DNA of 64,000 nucleotides from Sipunculus nudus (lineage: Eukaryota; Annelida; Sipuncula; Golfingiida; Sipunculidae), in NCBI GenBank assembly GCA_026874595.1, contig CM049322.1:53845386-53909385 (forward strand), in the 5' to 3' direction. The notes beneath the pieces were generated by a model, which did not search any database, was not told the DNA's origin, and was given only the letters and a program-made list of their open reading frames with translations. Shown piece after piece: positions 40,511 through 54,169 of the stretch (within the stretch, counting starts at the first letter, position 1; every line of letters starts with the position of its first letter). Made by a program: the position numbers and the translations under genes.

Positions 40511-43206
40511 GTACGAAACTGTCGTTTGAATCATCTCCTTGACCTTAAACTAGGTGAAGATTATCCGAGAACTAAGGTTGTGGAATATTTCAATGACCTT
40601 GTCGGTATAGGAGTTGCCGGGTTCCGCATTGACGCGGCTAAACACATGTGGCCTGGCGACTTGCAGATCATGTATGGACAAATTAACAATTTAAACACCC
40701 GGTGGTTCCAACCTAACACAAAACCGTTTATTTTCCAAGAGGTGATAGACATGGGCGGCGAGGCAATCAGCTCAACAGAATACATCCATCTTGGACGCGT
40801 CACGGAGTTCAAGTTCTGCCGTGACATAGGCAGACGGTTTAGAGGATTGGACGAGCTGAAGTATTTACGTGAAATGGGACCTCAGTGGGGATGGTTAAGC
40901 GGTGACAAAGCTGTGACGTTTGTGGACAATCATGATAATCAGAGAGGGCATGGCGGCGCAGGTTCCGAGATCCTTACCCACCGTGACCCGAGGCCGTACA
41001 AGATGGCCACCGCTTTTAAGCTTGCCCACCCTTACTCCTTCACGCGGATTATGAGCAGTTACCAATTCACAGAACATTGGGAAGGGCCACCTCATAACCC
41101 GGACTGGTCGGTGAAGGACGTAACTATCAATCCCGACGGCACCTGCGGTAATGGATGGATTTGTGAACATCGCTGGCGACAAATATTCAACATGGTGAAA
41201 TTCCGAAATGTGGCTGGCAATGCGTCTCTGGTTTACTGGCAGGATGTCGATAACCATGCTGATATTTACAGTGGTAACCAAATTGCCTTCGCCCGGGAAA
41301 CGAAAGGATTCATCGCTTTTAATAACCACAACGCGAATTTTAACGCTCGTCTGCAAACCACGCTACCGGAAGGCACGTACTGCGACGTAATCAGTGGCGA
41401 CGCTATGAATGGTATTTGCACAGGAGAATCGGTGTACGTATCCGCAGACGGAATGGCGGACATCTTTATTTCGAATACAGCAGAAGACCCGATGATCGCC
41501 ATCCACGAAGGTGAGGCTAATAGCAGCGTATGCATGTTCTGAAAGCGTTTAATGTGGGCATTTAGTTCCGACAGACTGAATAACTCTGAATAACAACACA
41601 AAGGTATTGGTTAATTTAGAAAGACTTAGTGACTCAAGAAGGCATTGGTTAAATGTCCTTCTCTGTCCATCTACCTTAATTCCACGCTAGATGAAATATC
41701 ACACACAGAAATTTTTAATGTATCTATTTGCTTGTCAGTTGGCTTATTTGCTTAATGCAAGATATCTGATTCTGAAGAAAAGAGTACACTAAATGACGGA
41801 TCTCACCAATATCATAATCCTTCTGTCTTCCGAAGAATAAAGTAGTATACATGATCTGTGTCCACTGTCCACTATTTTCTTTACAGGATCCCGAATCGGA
41901 GACGGGGTCATTATCCCGTCACCTCCACCACCCATTCTAACCCGGTCTGTTGTTCTTCTGTATGCTGAGACACAACCTGGACAAGACCTGTTTCTCAGGG
42001 GAGGAATTGACCACAATGTCAGACCAGGTACAGAATGAAAAACGGTGGTGTATCCTTTACCTCAATACCTCTTGGAACATTGTTTTAGAAAAGCAACACC
42101 AATAGATATTCGCTTTCATCTTATTCAAATGCTGAAGAGACCAAACATTAGAGGAGATTATTTGAAGGTTATACTAGCAATGTCAAGAAAAACTGGTATG
42201 CCTTAAAGATTAGGACGTTTCCAAAATTTAAAAATTACTCTCGGTAGATTGTGTTGGGAAGTAATTTAGGTCGTCAGGCAAATTTATTAGAACCATCTGA
42301 CGTTAGTCTGCTATATTTGATAGGTTGTACCAACAATGCTGAGACGAGCTGGTGTTCTTTAAACATCATCCATGATTCCCTGGGGACATCAAGTCATTAC
42401 GACAAATACAATGCCTGGCGTGTCGGGGACAACTTCCTGGACTGGTATGGTGCGGAGGCAGGTCAAGGGTCATACCAGGGAACTGCCGCTAGTGGCTCCC
42501 CCACGGTCTGGACGACAAACGATCCTGATCATGCCGGTTTTCAACCAATCAACACGTGAGTTATATATGTGACTTTCATGTGTAATTTTATACGCCCTTG
42601 TTGAAAGCTTACTTACAGTTCTGATGTATGTATCTTTGATATCCATGTACCCCTAAATGCTTTGTCAAATCATGATTTGGTGTCTCCTAATTGAATGGGT
42701 GTTACATATTTATACAAACATAATTAACTTTATCCTGTGAATCTTTACTATTTTTTTTCTTCATAGTGGGCTGTCTCTATCGCAGCGGTATATATTTAAA
42801 ATTTTATTTTCAGAAAACTTAATCTTTCATTTAACACATAACTTACTAATTAAAAAAAAGCTTAAGTTAAAGATGAGATGCTTGACCATTTCTTGTGGTA
42901 TCTGTCCCAATTGTTAACATAAATCTCTACATTACTCTTGATATGTTGACTATCGTCCGCAGATTTGGTCCTAATTATTGGTTATTTGATGTTGTTATGG
43001 ACTGCGCCTTGGACGAGAAGGGATGGTTTGAGCTGAAGGGTTTCGAGCCGGGCGTCGGATGGGAATCGAGTATCAACCAAACCGCTACTTGCACTGGAAC
43101 TGCTGGCGGAAGTAAACCATACCAATCAACCAATCACATGGCTCGCTGTGGTCACGTGAACATCTTTGAGTGGAACAGTAATGAGTGTATTATAAACAGC
43201 TTCTAG
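40511..43206 (+). pseudogene. Amy: 5'-truncated alpha-amylase copy (exons 5-8)
   Basis: Exons 40511-41510, 41887-42027, 42324-42555 and 42963-43206 match exons 5-8 of the upstream gene, with open frame and intact splice sites. All three catalytic carboxylates and the C-terminal extension are present. Exons 1-4 (signal peptide and the first 173 residues, including DMVVNH) are absent because the duplication began inside intron 4. In exon 5 I counted about nine differences from the intact gene, three of them amino-acid changes (N194T, D205G and an N-to-Y change in 'ADINSGN'). Without the N-terminal barrel strands it should not fold as an amylase. An AATAAA follows at 43269. Confidence 0.85.
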
Positions 43207-43450
43207 CTCCGGCAGCCAAGGAAAATGAGATGTGATTTACTTTGGCCGATTGGCCAAGAGTGTATCGGAATAAAATGTGATGAATTTTATCTTTTTTTTT
43301 GCGTTCAATGCATACACAAGAATTGAAAGTCTTTAATGTTTATAGCATAGTCCGGGGAAATAAAAATTTAACAAAATCTAAAGGATTTTATTGGCCCCCA
43401 CATTTTAAGTTATATAGTCGTGACTTTATTACCAAACGCAAAATTATATA

Positions 43451-43490
<40 letters not shown>

Positions 43491-43494
43491 TATA

Positions 43495-44525
43495 CAGTTG
43501 GACACCTGCTAACGGCCTCAATAACGGTCAATACGTCTATAACGGTCAGATTTTCCGGTCCCGAATTTCCGACCGTTATATTTCATAATCATTTTGTTGT
43601 CAATTACGGTCAGTCCTCTATTCCGTATTACGGCCAGATCTCTTGGTCCCGCAGGCCGCGAAACGCCTCGGTTACGGTCAGGGCAGTGACTCCGTGACAT
43701 GGGCCTAACAAATCGAGCGGCCACTTCTGACCTCAATATCATTACACAAGTGTCCGCTCTCACATATTCCTATCTGTTAATGAGTGCCTGGATAAAGGTA
43801 ACCACTCGACCGTGACGGTGTTGTTTGACAAGTAGCCAGCGTCGCACTACCCCACACAGCCCCATAAGTATGCACTATAGTAAGGCATGTGTTTCCACGT
43901 GCGTATATGTTTGGGAATCAGTCGTGCGAGCCGGATCTTAATCGGGGAGTTTGTCATTTAATTAACGAATGACAACCAGGGGTCCCGATGATTAAGTCAT
44001 CAGAAAAACGTAAGGCAAACTGTTGATCTTGAATCCGTGAATTTGGAACTTGCCTATCAAGATGAAATTGTGGACTCGAAAGTGTGTAACAAATTAACTG
44101 TCTTCCATAACTGCTTCTTTAACCAGACATAAGGAGTGTATTCTGTGAATGTTCACATATTTCTGCTGATACTTCCATGCTATTAGTATGCTTTTTTGGA
44201 TATAAAGAGCTTCTTAACATTTGTACAAATATTATGGACAAACAATCTGTTTGTAATGTAATAACAAACACTGTATTTGTATATATTGTTGGTAATTTTT
44301 ATAAATAGGGTTGACTTGATTGTAAATATTTTATTTTTTTTATTGATAACATTTATTGTACTAATACTCTGTATATACGTTTATTTGGTGATTGTTATAA
44401 AGATCTGAACTTGGTTTCGTGTGACAATTTATCCCCCTATCCTGGTCAAGCCCTGTATAACGGCCACTCCTGTATTAGGGTCACTTTCATCCAGTCCCGA
44501 TTGTGACCGTAATACAGGCGTTCTA

Positions 44526-44528
<3 letters not shown>
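43495..44528. mobile_element. Pogo/Tigger-like element, copy 2
   Basis: The unit B counterpart of the element at 30514-31547, with the same ends (CAGTTGGACACCTG at the left) and TA-run flanks at about 43444-43494 and 44529-44570. The right boundary of duplication 2 falls inside it at 43686. Confidence 0.55.
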
Positions 44529-44570
<42 letters not shown>

Positions 44571-44573
<3 letters not shown>

Positions 44574-47500
44574 GGCAGTTGGTAAGTTGATGATGTTTGG
44601 GCAGCACGATATCCATTTCCATTACAGCCATTCTATCATAGCTGCCAGGAGATGCTTTCCAATACACGAGCTACACCTATCGGCCGCGACTGAAACAATA
44701 TTCTGAATCTGTATATCGTTAAGAAAGAACTTCTAATTTAAAACTCAGGTGATGAAACATGATAAACCTGCCCAATATTTAACAGTAGGATCCTTTCTGA
44801 GTTTCTTTGTATCGAATTTACATGAAAAAACCTGCGGTGCTGGGTCAATGGACCCGAGCATAGCAGACCAACAATATACTCAAGTTTCAGGGTGTCACTT
44901 AGATATATATGTCCCGTCTGAGCCTTTTCATATTGAAAGACAGTCTATTGACGTCTGTTGTTGGAAATGTCTATACACTGTGAGTCCCGTTAATACAACC
45001 TTTAGCTTGTAAAGCAGGTCAGGCATAAGCATAGATAAATTGCACCAATTAACATTGAGAGCCAACTAATTGAACGAGACAAGATAATACGAAAAAAAAA
45101 AAGAAAACTGTGTCAGTACAATTTTACGCTTGGACAGCAGCTTTCATGCTAAGCAGATTTCATAAAGGACTTCACACATAAAGTACCCTTCCATTTCAGC
45201 GTTTTATTTACCAAGGAATTCAAGAGCTCTTTAGTGTCCCAATTCCGTCCCGATCTCAACCTACAACACAAAACATCAAAAATGGCCTAATTGTACTTCC
45301 TGTGTAAATACCATTTCCCGTCTTGTGGGACACTTCTCTTTGTATGATTTTCTCGAGAACAGTGGAGACCTAATAAGAGATTTATTCTTCAGATCTTGCA
45401 GTAATGGGATGGTCCCCCGCCATTGAGCGTGGTAACAGAAGCCTCTAGTTCAAGGCACACTGACTACCACCAGCCAAGCCATATTATTTCATTCGCTGTA
45501 CATATAGTCAATACACAAGTTAATTATGCACATGCTGTCATAGTTGTTTGTTCGTTTGTGTGTGTTCTGCTTTCTTTGGCATCCTTTTTAATGTTGCAAA
45601 CGAACCGGACCAGAGTGGCCCCGTGACACCGGGGTCATTTACAATGTATATTGAAGTACACAAACAATATAATAAAATGATATGCGTATTATTATATAAC
45701 TCTGTTACAATAACAGGTAATCCAATGGTGAATGGCTTTAGAATCGTCATGTATGCTAGCCCATGTTCAATTCTCTCACTCTCTCTACACTGTATACTTT
45801 GAGAAAATATCTGGATACCTACGCCTCATATATATATTCCTTATAAACATGATACGTATGACTAAATATATATATATAAACATAAATAGACATATATGTA
45901 CATTCACTTCACATGCTGGGTCAATTGAAAGGGCTTTATTTTTACACAAAAGTTTGCATCTATGTGGCCTCGTCTGTTGTAACATTGTAACAAAATACTG
46001 GGTATATACATAGTATTCTAACAGGCTGAAGCCACGGCTTGCTGGTGGCTGGCAGGAATAATAACAGTCAATTTATAATCATGAAACATATAGAAAAACA
46101 TAGTTTTCGTTTATGTTATAACTCAGCCAAAGTATACGCTATTGAGTACTGGTATATTCTCGGCCCCATATCAATTACTTTTCTACCATAAATATTAAAT
46201 TGATACTATTTATAGACATTTATATCCATAAAGCCAAATCGAAATACTACAATATCAATTATGTTATAGCTTAGCCAAAGGCCAAGATACGGTAGTCCTG
46301 CCGCCAACTGGTGATTTTCTTGACCCAAGCATTTAATAGGTAGGTTTGCGTAGGTTTAAAAACAAGATGTAACTGAAATAACACATGTAAAATCAAAACA
46401 TTAAAAAACTGAACCTAATATTTTACAGGCAGATACACATCATTATGAATGATAGTTCACTTAAAGACGGAAAGACAGCAAATAAAAAATCCGGTAGATA
46501 TAATCCTAAGCTGTACATGTATAGTTTCCTTTATGTCTCTTTAGGTTAATTTCCTCATGCCAAGCGATGATGCTGGAGAAACACCCACACCCTTCTGCAG
46601 CCTCTGCCCGTTATTCCTTTTCCCCGAAATCCATTCACCTGACAGGTCATTGGAATATCTCCAGCATAATTAGACTGACTCAGAATGTAGACCATTCCCT
46701 ATATACCTGAATGACTCATTGTATATGTCATTAGAGAAGAGGGTATGGACATTAAAGAGTATCTTGCTTTTCCTATGGTTTGCCGCTTCCCATACATTCG
46801 TATCCTCTTAATCTCTCACAAGATTGATTAACTAATTTAATCAAGTTGACGCAACTCTGTGTATCCGACGGTGACGCCTATATGTATTTAGGAGGAACCC
46901 CTCCTCCAAGTCCACACGTCATGTACAAACCTCTGCGTCCATTTTCCTCCGAGTCCTATTGACCGGATTCTTTCATATTTCGGCCAATGTAGTTTCGGTT
47001 CATCCAAATCACTTCATCAAGGAAACCCTACAAGTTCTTTCAGTCTCCCAAAACATGTCTTTAGGTTATTTTTAGACAATAAATGATTAGATTCAGACAC
47101 ACAGCAGTAAAGTTATAAAAGCTGTTTACCAGGAACCGTGGAATTATAAATAAATTATGGAACACGTTCTCTCCAACACAGGCCTCAATATTTTGATTTT
47201 TGGCAGAAGGGGACATGTCCTGGTATTTTTATTGTTCGGACATCCCTCTATAACCAAACCTAAATATATGTTTATTTAAATATATGTATTTCTTCTTCGA
47301 ACTGTAAATAATGTCCAGGCTAGAAAAGTTTGATAAGGCTGCATAATACGCTTAGAAAATACCAACTTTAGGTGTTGTAGGAATGTCATTGTTTTTTACA
47401 TATGCTGTTCTAATCCACTGGATTGCATTACCAATGAGCGTCAAATAGGCCAATGGTCACCACCATTCTAAATCATTGTACAGCACTTCATGCCATAGCA

Positions 47501-48684
47501 TATTTCTTAGAATTCTGAACGGACGCTAATTAAAGTTTTAGTAAACTTTAATGACGCCTCTTATTTTATACATTCATTATTCGGGTTCATCGTTTTACGA
47601 ATTTATTTGATGTGATTATTTTAACCATGTATCAATAACGTTTTATTTTTATACGTTCGATGTATTTTAGTTTAAATATTTCCATACTTGTAATTAAGTA
47701 TGTACTTAATTGATAGAATTCTGACCAGGTCCCATTAGAAAAACAGCACATGCTGAATAGGATAGCCTGGTAAAATATGTGTTATAAATAAATAAATAAA
47801 TATATAACATGAACACTGAAATTGTTCCAGGTAATATGTAACAATTGCCTTGAGCATCAAAGATTGTAGTCATCTATGAAAAGAAAATGAAAAGACCTTG
47901 ATGAAAGATGAAAAGAGAATCAAAAGACTCTGGTGAACGATGAAAAGAGAATAAAAAATGTTGTGAATGAAGAAAAGAGAATTAAAAGACTGAGGCGAAT
48001 GAGGAAAAGAGGATTAAGAGATTGTGGTGAACGATAGCAAGAGAAACAAATGTATGGGGAGTAATGAAGAAAAAACGCAACTATGTGGTATATTCCTGAA
48101 GTGGTTACATGAATATGGTGCTTATGATTTTTTTTTCAGTTTCACAAGTGTATGTTTATATTAAATAAAAAGTGTTTCCTTAAAACAATATTTTCAATAA
48201 TATCTGGAAGGATTTAGCATATACTGATGATACAACGTGGCCAGAAATATTGTTTTCTTTTATGGTCCTTGCAATTACCCAATTTTTATGAGAAATACTT
48301 CTAGACTGTTATCTAAAAAAACTGTTTTTTTTTTTAAATCAGGGGTTCCACCAAGAACCTATCCAGATTTCCCACTCATTCCATCTGAAATGTTTCCTCT
48401 CAGGACTTCTGGAGATGACCTCGACGCAACCTCACAGGTTCTATTGAAGAACCCTTGATAGGTTCAAAAATAAACCCGATTGAACCTCAACAATGATCTT
48501 CACTCAGACAACTGCAAAGAACTATTTTGTGCTCTAGCTTGAATTCTTTTTCTTTTTTCTTAAAGTGCAAGTTCATTGCACAAAACTGATTAGCACTAGT
48601 TTTCAGCATCTGAATAACATAAAAAGCTTCATATTTGCCCACTAAACCAAATATAAAACCTGAAAGTTGAAATCCCTATATATC
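44571..48684. other. Intergenic region of unit B, no supportable gene
   Basis: The counterpart of 31601-35724, containing the minisatellite (47876-48055) and the possible MITE. No independent gene is visible. Confidence 0.5.
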
Positions 48685-50051
48685 TTAGGGTCGGAGTTTG
48701 AATCGCATAGAGTGGAATTGAATCACATAGAAATGATCATATTTCGTCAACCACTCCGCGAGTTCACCTGCTGTTGGCTCTGTGGTGATGTTGTAAGGTT
48801 GATATACATGGACATTCTTTGGGGGAACGAGCTTTGTCATGTTTCCTGTCGAAACAAAGACAGGCTTTGTGATGGAGTTTTTTTTACCGAATCCGGAACT
48901 TTCTTGTTGCGTAGAAATGAGTGTTCTCTGTACATGTCCTTGTTTTTAGTGTCCCATTTAATAAAATCTTTCATAACCTTATCTAATGGACAATCCGTTT
49001 TGGGTTGACACCGGAAGGTTGGAAGTATCAGGGTCCTGTTAAGGGTTGTAGCCAATCTGAGTGCTTTATGTAGGTCCGTTATGCTTCTGCCCGGATCCAT
49101 AGGAAACCCATTATTGTATGTTAAGTATTTCCGTGTTGTGCTACTGTAATACTGGTCCGTATCCAGGAACCAGCCTCCGAGCTCCTTTAATCGGTATATT
49201 TTTGTCCGCGACCACGTATTGTGGTTATTGTGAAATATCACTGTCCTTGATATGTTGTATGTATATATGCTTTCTGAGAAAAAAATATGACCTGTAGGAA
49301 AAAGCTTGTATGGCAAAACATTGTATCTTATTCGATTAGCCTTCCTCCGGCTTATCAGTCCATATGTAAATATATTTTGGTCCCACAATTTCGGATTTTT
49401 ATTTAGTATTTTGACAGTATCCTTTACAATGCTGATTGTAGCCGCCGTTTTCCGGAACATCACCAATCCAATACATAATTTATGTGGCATGCCTCTTATG
49501 TCTTGTTGAATCTCTACGTCACATCCTTTACATTGGAAATAAGGAAACGGATTTTTTATGAAAACTGTATCCAGATCCATTAAAAGCACACTAAACCCTA
49601 GAGTTAGAAGTTTCAACGTTACAGAAAACTTAAGATTGCCCTTTTTCTTGAACGCATCGCTCCCAAATTGATGTTCTTCGCTCGCTAACTCCCTCAGTGA
49701 TGCGTCGTAATAAGCAGTAAATCCTCGGCTCGCAAGCTCCTCAACGGTTTTCCGACTAAGACCGACAGGCATAAGATTATCCACTCCGTTGTCTGAAGCC
49801 GAGACGGCAAAATTTAGGAACATTTCTATGTATGTTTCATCAAGGATGACTAATGTTACTACCGGGTCCTTTGCGGCCGGGGTCATTACGGACATCTTCT
49901 TTGCAAGGCACTGGAGGTCCGTAATATTGCACTTTGAGTCATTGCGATATTTGAACGATATGCTGTCCGGAATAGTCCATGGTAACCATACCACTGCACT
50001 GCTCAACACAAGTAAGAATATTGTGAGCGGACGTTTCCAGGAGCGATCCAT
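48685..50051 (-). pseudogene. Glycosyltransferase copy B, frameshifted near C-terminus
   Basis: The frame starts at 50051 and matches the intact copy for about 390 residues, with a few substitutions (L3R, E38D, F286Y, G235R, Q347R, K351T). At 48878-48885 the plus strand has eight T where the other copies have six. The +2 shift replaces the last ~64 residues with a short unrelated tail, so the frame ends at 48837. The DLD motif is kept. It is either a true truncation or a homopolymer error. Confidence 0.75.
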
Positions 50052-51784
50052 CTGTGATTCTTATTAACTCTGAAAAATTAAAAAAAAAAATTAACAGCAT
50101 TTTATTATTGAAAAAGTCTGCATTATATAAACTATAACTATCACGAATCATATGTCTTAGCAGATACTGAAAAATACTATTCATGAAAATATTGCCTCGT
50201 CTATAATGAACAAACAAAAAGTACGAATCAAATATGATTATTTTAATTTTTTCCTAACTATACAGTGCAATATTATTGTGTGAAGAGTTCTTTATAAAGG
50301 AAAAGTGCCTGTTGTATTAATTGCTATGCTAGGCGCAGATGGCTGCCAACAATCGGAGATAGAAATACGAATAACAAATAGGTCAATTTTGCGTATCGTG
50401 TACGTATTCACCTATCGTGGGGATTACATTCGTCAAAAGTAATGCGTCTGTTTACCTATTTTACCCGTCCGGTATCGTGTGATTTGGAGGGCCATGGGGC
50501 GAATGGCTAGTTTACCTATCACATCATTGACTTAATTTTGATATTTATTGAAAGATTTATTCTGTGTTTAAGAAAACACTTGTCAGATTTTGTCAGGAAC
50601 GTTCAGCTTTTATTGAGACTTTTGTATTGGGATTGGTGAAATGCTCCAGTGACTGAGCGATGTTTTTATGGTCATACATAAGGTGTCAGTTGAATTCATA
50701 TATGTGTGTGTTTTCCATGGATAAATATTTGTATGCATATATATTTTATACATGTTTGTATTTTTTTGTATGTGCAACAGGAAATACATGATTTAAACGC
50801 CCAAAATGAACAATTTCGCAACTGTTCCCGCAAAACTTCTGATGAACTGGCAAGGCCGATTATGCAATGTTCAATATTTTGTCATATGTTCAATATTTTG
50901 TATCTAACAATAACTCTTTTAAGGAAACAGAAATCAAATACTTTAATACGGAGAAGAAATGGGTTGTGACTCGCAGAAAGTTAACATAAGTCGCACTCCT
51001 GAGCTTACACTGACATACCAGTCATACAATAAAATCTGGTGCCCAGAGCTCAATCAGTTTATGATATATTTGGTAGCAGACGAAACATACAATTAAAATG
51101 TGTGATCAGGAAAATTATAGAATTTTGTTGTATTGTAAATAATACACGTACTACACTACACTAGGCCCTGTGCATGCCCTTTAGCACAGTACTGAGTGTG
51201 GGTTAATACTGAACTTTTTCAAGTACTAAACCAGTGTTTTTGACATATATCTTTGCATGTCTATATGTGAAATCTCAAGGTGTTCTGAGAGTTTAATTAC
51301 ATACCTAACCAAGACGAAAGTAAAATAGAAATTTCATGCACCTGAAGGTTATGATTTATGCCGAATTAACAGACCAATGGGTGGCTCCTGAAGTTTTATT
51401 TCCATGACTCTTTTGACTAAAAATCTACCTTTACATTTCCACAGAGGGCATTTCAGCGATTTGAACAAGCTGGGTGTATTGGGTATGACTCGTCCCTTCG
51501 TCTTCAAAGGACGAAGGTTTAAAAAATATAAATCACAGTGACTTATGTTCAGTTAGATGTGAATTTTAAACTTCTTAGATTAGGATTGGTGGCCGGTTTA
51601 AGGTGTATTATGACTTTAAAATAACTCGGAGAATATAGGTTTCAGTGATCTGCCTGATTTAAAAAAGATCAACTGTGGTCAGGTACACACTGGTTTGGAA
51701 AATACAGAAATTTCATAATTTAAAGATTAAGGAAATGATTAAAAAGAACTTGTTTACAATATTTCAAGTTAGGCATAGTTGGGA
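50052..51784. other. Spacer of unit B, nothing recognised
   Basis: The counterpart of 37090-38815. No gene. Confidence 0.45.
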
Positions 51785-53239
51785 TAATGCATACTCTTAT
51801 ATTTATTTTTTATTTAGACCATGAGCATACACTAGGCCACAATTGTAAAAGGGACATTTTTCAAGAAATTACAGAATTACACAAGAATTCTTATTGAATC
51901 ACCAAGAATGTTGGTAGAGACACCGCATTTTTGCAATGTACACATGGCTCAACATATACAGGTTTACACAATTTTGTGAGAATCTCTCTCGCAATCGGCG
52001 AGAAAAGCAGTTAATTCGTGTGTGACGACAGAATGGAAAATTCCGTGAAGACGCTCTTTGGAAAATGATTAAACTAAATTGATACTGATTTAATTTACTA
52101 TACATCAAATAAATAATTACCTATACCTTTTGAAGTTAGTATAAACATTTGTCTTTTCTGGTAACAAATAAATCAATTGGCTCGTAGAAAGTCTGTGAAC
52201 GTTGGAGGCGCCCAAAAAAGATAATCGATTCAAGTTATTGTCAAGAAGAACAATCACATAATGAAATCAGTATATTTTCAGAAAAAAAAAATAATCCAGT
52301 AACAAAAGTTGAATGCAAAATTATAAATTGAGATTTAAAAACACACACACACACAAAAAATACGATACATTTTACAAGGGAACTGTGTACCTTTTCACAG
52401 TGCTCACAACGTATAGACATTCCCATCAACAAACGTCAATATACTCTTTCTATTCAGAAAGACTCAGACGTGATATATATATATATATATATTTAAGAAT
52501 CACAATATAAGCTACCTGAGTACACACTGGCAAATGACTAAAAGAATCATAGGGCACGCTGTCAGAGAACCCAGTGACACTTCATTGGAAGGACCAATTT
52601 TCAGCTACTTGGGCACATGATGGCCCCGCAGTGACAAAACGTTTTCCCGACAAGCATGCAAATATTAATATTTTATAGGTACTTCGGAAAATCAGTCCCT
52701 CAACCTAAAATCGACGCCTCTGGTCTTGGAATATTTCTCTGTCTAATATTTCTTTGTCTAACATATTGCTCTTACCTGTGCTTTTTGTAAGAAGAACCGG
52801 TCTGTGAATCATATAAATTTTATTCAAAGCTGTTTAACTTCTTATGTTATACCGAAAGCGCGCACTCTTGGTCTGCCGGATTCGATGCAGTTAAGACAAT
52901 ATAATCAGCCAACTGAGTCCATTGCACATGCATAGATCGGATTTTATGTAAAGAATCTACTTAAGTCTAGGGTTTTCACCTTTATGTATATTCCCCGACT
53001 GATTTTTTTTTTGCATAGATAGACAGTCTGTTGATGTCTGGAAATGTCTATACACTGTGAGCACTGTTAATACACCCTTTTTAACTTGTATCTTGTTTGG
53101 CAGGTCAGGCATGGGCATAGGAACATTGCACCAATTAACAGTGAGGGCCGACTTATTTAACGAGACAAGATGGATCGACCATGAAAACTGTGTCAGTACA
53201 TTTTTACTCTACACAGCGGCTTTCATGCTCAGCAAATTT
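51785..53239. other. Flank present only after units B and D
   Basis: From 'ataatgcatactcttatat' onward this is absent after unit A apart from the 14 bp at the junction. It is repeated at 61335-62783. No gene is recognised. A (TA)n stretch lies near 52471-52491. The last ~260 bp is a diverged copy of the sequence at 31965-32210. Confidence 0.6.
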
Positions 53240-54080
53240 GTGACTCCGTGACATGGGCCCAACAAATCGAGCGGCCACTTCTGACCTCAATATCATTACA
53301 CAAGTGTATGCTCTCACGTATTCCTATCTGTTAATGAGTGCCTGGATAAAGGTAACCACTCGACCGTGACGGTGTTGTTTGACAAGTAGCCAGCGTCGCA
53401 CTACCCCACTCAGCCCCATAAGTATGCACTATAGTAAGGCATGTGTTCCCACGTGCGTATATGTTTGGGAATCAGTCGTGCGAGCCGGATCTTAATCGGG
53501 GAGTTTGTCATTTAATTAACGAATGACAACCAGGGGTCCCGATGATTAAGTCATCAGAAAAACGTAAGGCAAACTGTTGATCTTGAATCCGTGAATTTGG
53601 AACTTGCCTATCAAGATGAAATTGTGGACTCGAAAGTGTGTAACAAATTAACAGTCTTCCATAACTGCTTCTTTAACCAGACATAAGGAGTGTATTCTGT
53701 GAATGTTCACATATTTCTGCTGATACTTTCATGCTATTAGTATGCTTTTTTTGGATATAAAGAGCTTCTTAACATTTGTACAAATATTATGGACAAACAA
53801 TCTGTTTGTAATGTAATAACAAACACTGTATTTGTATATATTGTTGGTAATTTTTATAAATAGGGTTGTCTTGATTGTAAATATTTTATTTTTTTTATTG
53901 ATAACAGTTATAATACTAATACTCTGTATATACGTTTATTTGGTGATTGTTATAAAGATCTGAACTTAGTTTCGTGTGACATTTTAAACCCCTATCCTGG
54001 TCAAGCCCTGTATAACGGCCACTCCTGTATTAGGGTCACTTTCATCCAGTCCCGATTGTGACCGTAATACAGGCGTTCTA

Positions 54081-54083
<3 letters not shown>
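53240..54083. mobile_element. Pogo/Tigger-like element, copy 3 (left end missing)
   Basis: Only the right ~840 bp remain because the duplication breakpoint lies inside the element. The right TIR ends at 54083 and is followed by an 85-bp imperfect TA tract. Confidence 0.55.

Positions 54084-54169
<86 letters not shown>
54084..54169. repeat. (TA)n tract
   Basis: A TA run with two small interruptions ('atgtat', 'ttatatta'), the longest of the three equivalents. Confidence 0.9.

Larger units (their letters stand above)
38832..51908 (+). repeat. Segmental duplication 1, unit B (~13 kb)
   Basis: The second copy of the LINE-amylase-glycosyltransferase block. The left junction is AAGAA (38832-38836), shared by the LINE (25851-25855) and the distal flank 'gaatcaccaagaatg' (51904-51908). 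Just left of the junction about 105 bp present at 51786-51893 is missing. It carries the 5'-truncated amylase and a frameshifted glycosyltransferase. Confidence 0.85.
43686..53239 (+). repeat. Segmental duplication 2, left unit (C, ~9.55 kb)
   Basis: It runs from inside the second pogo-like element to 'gctcagcaaattt'. The right unit starts immediately at 53240 with 'gtgactccgtgacatggg', the sequence found at 43686. The two junction sequences share essentially no microhomology. Confidence 0.85.
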
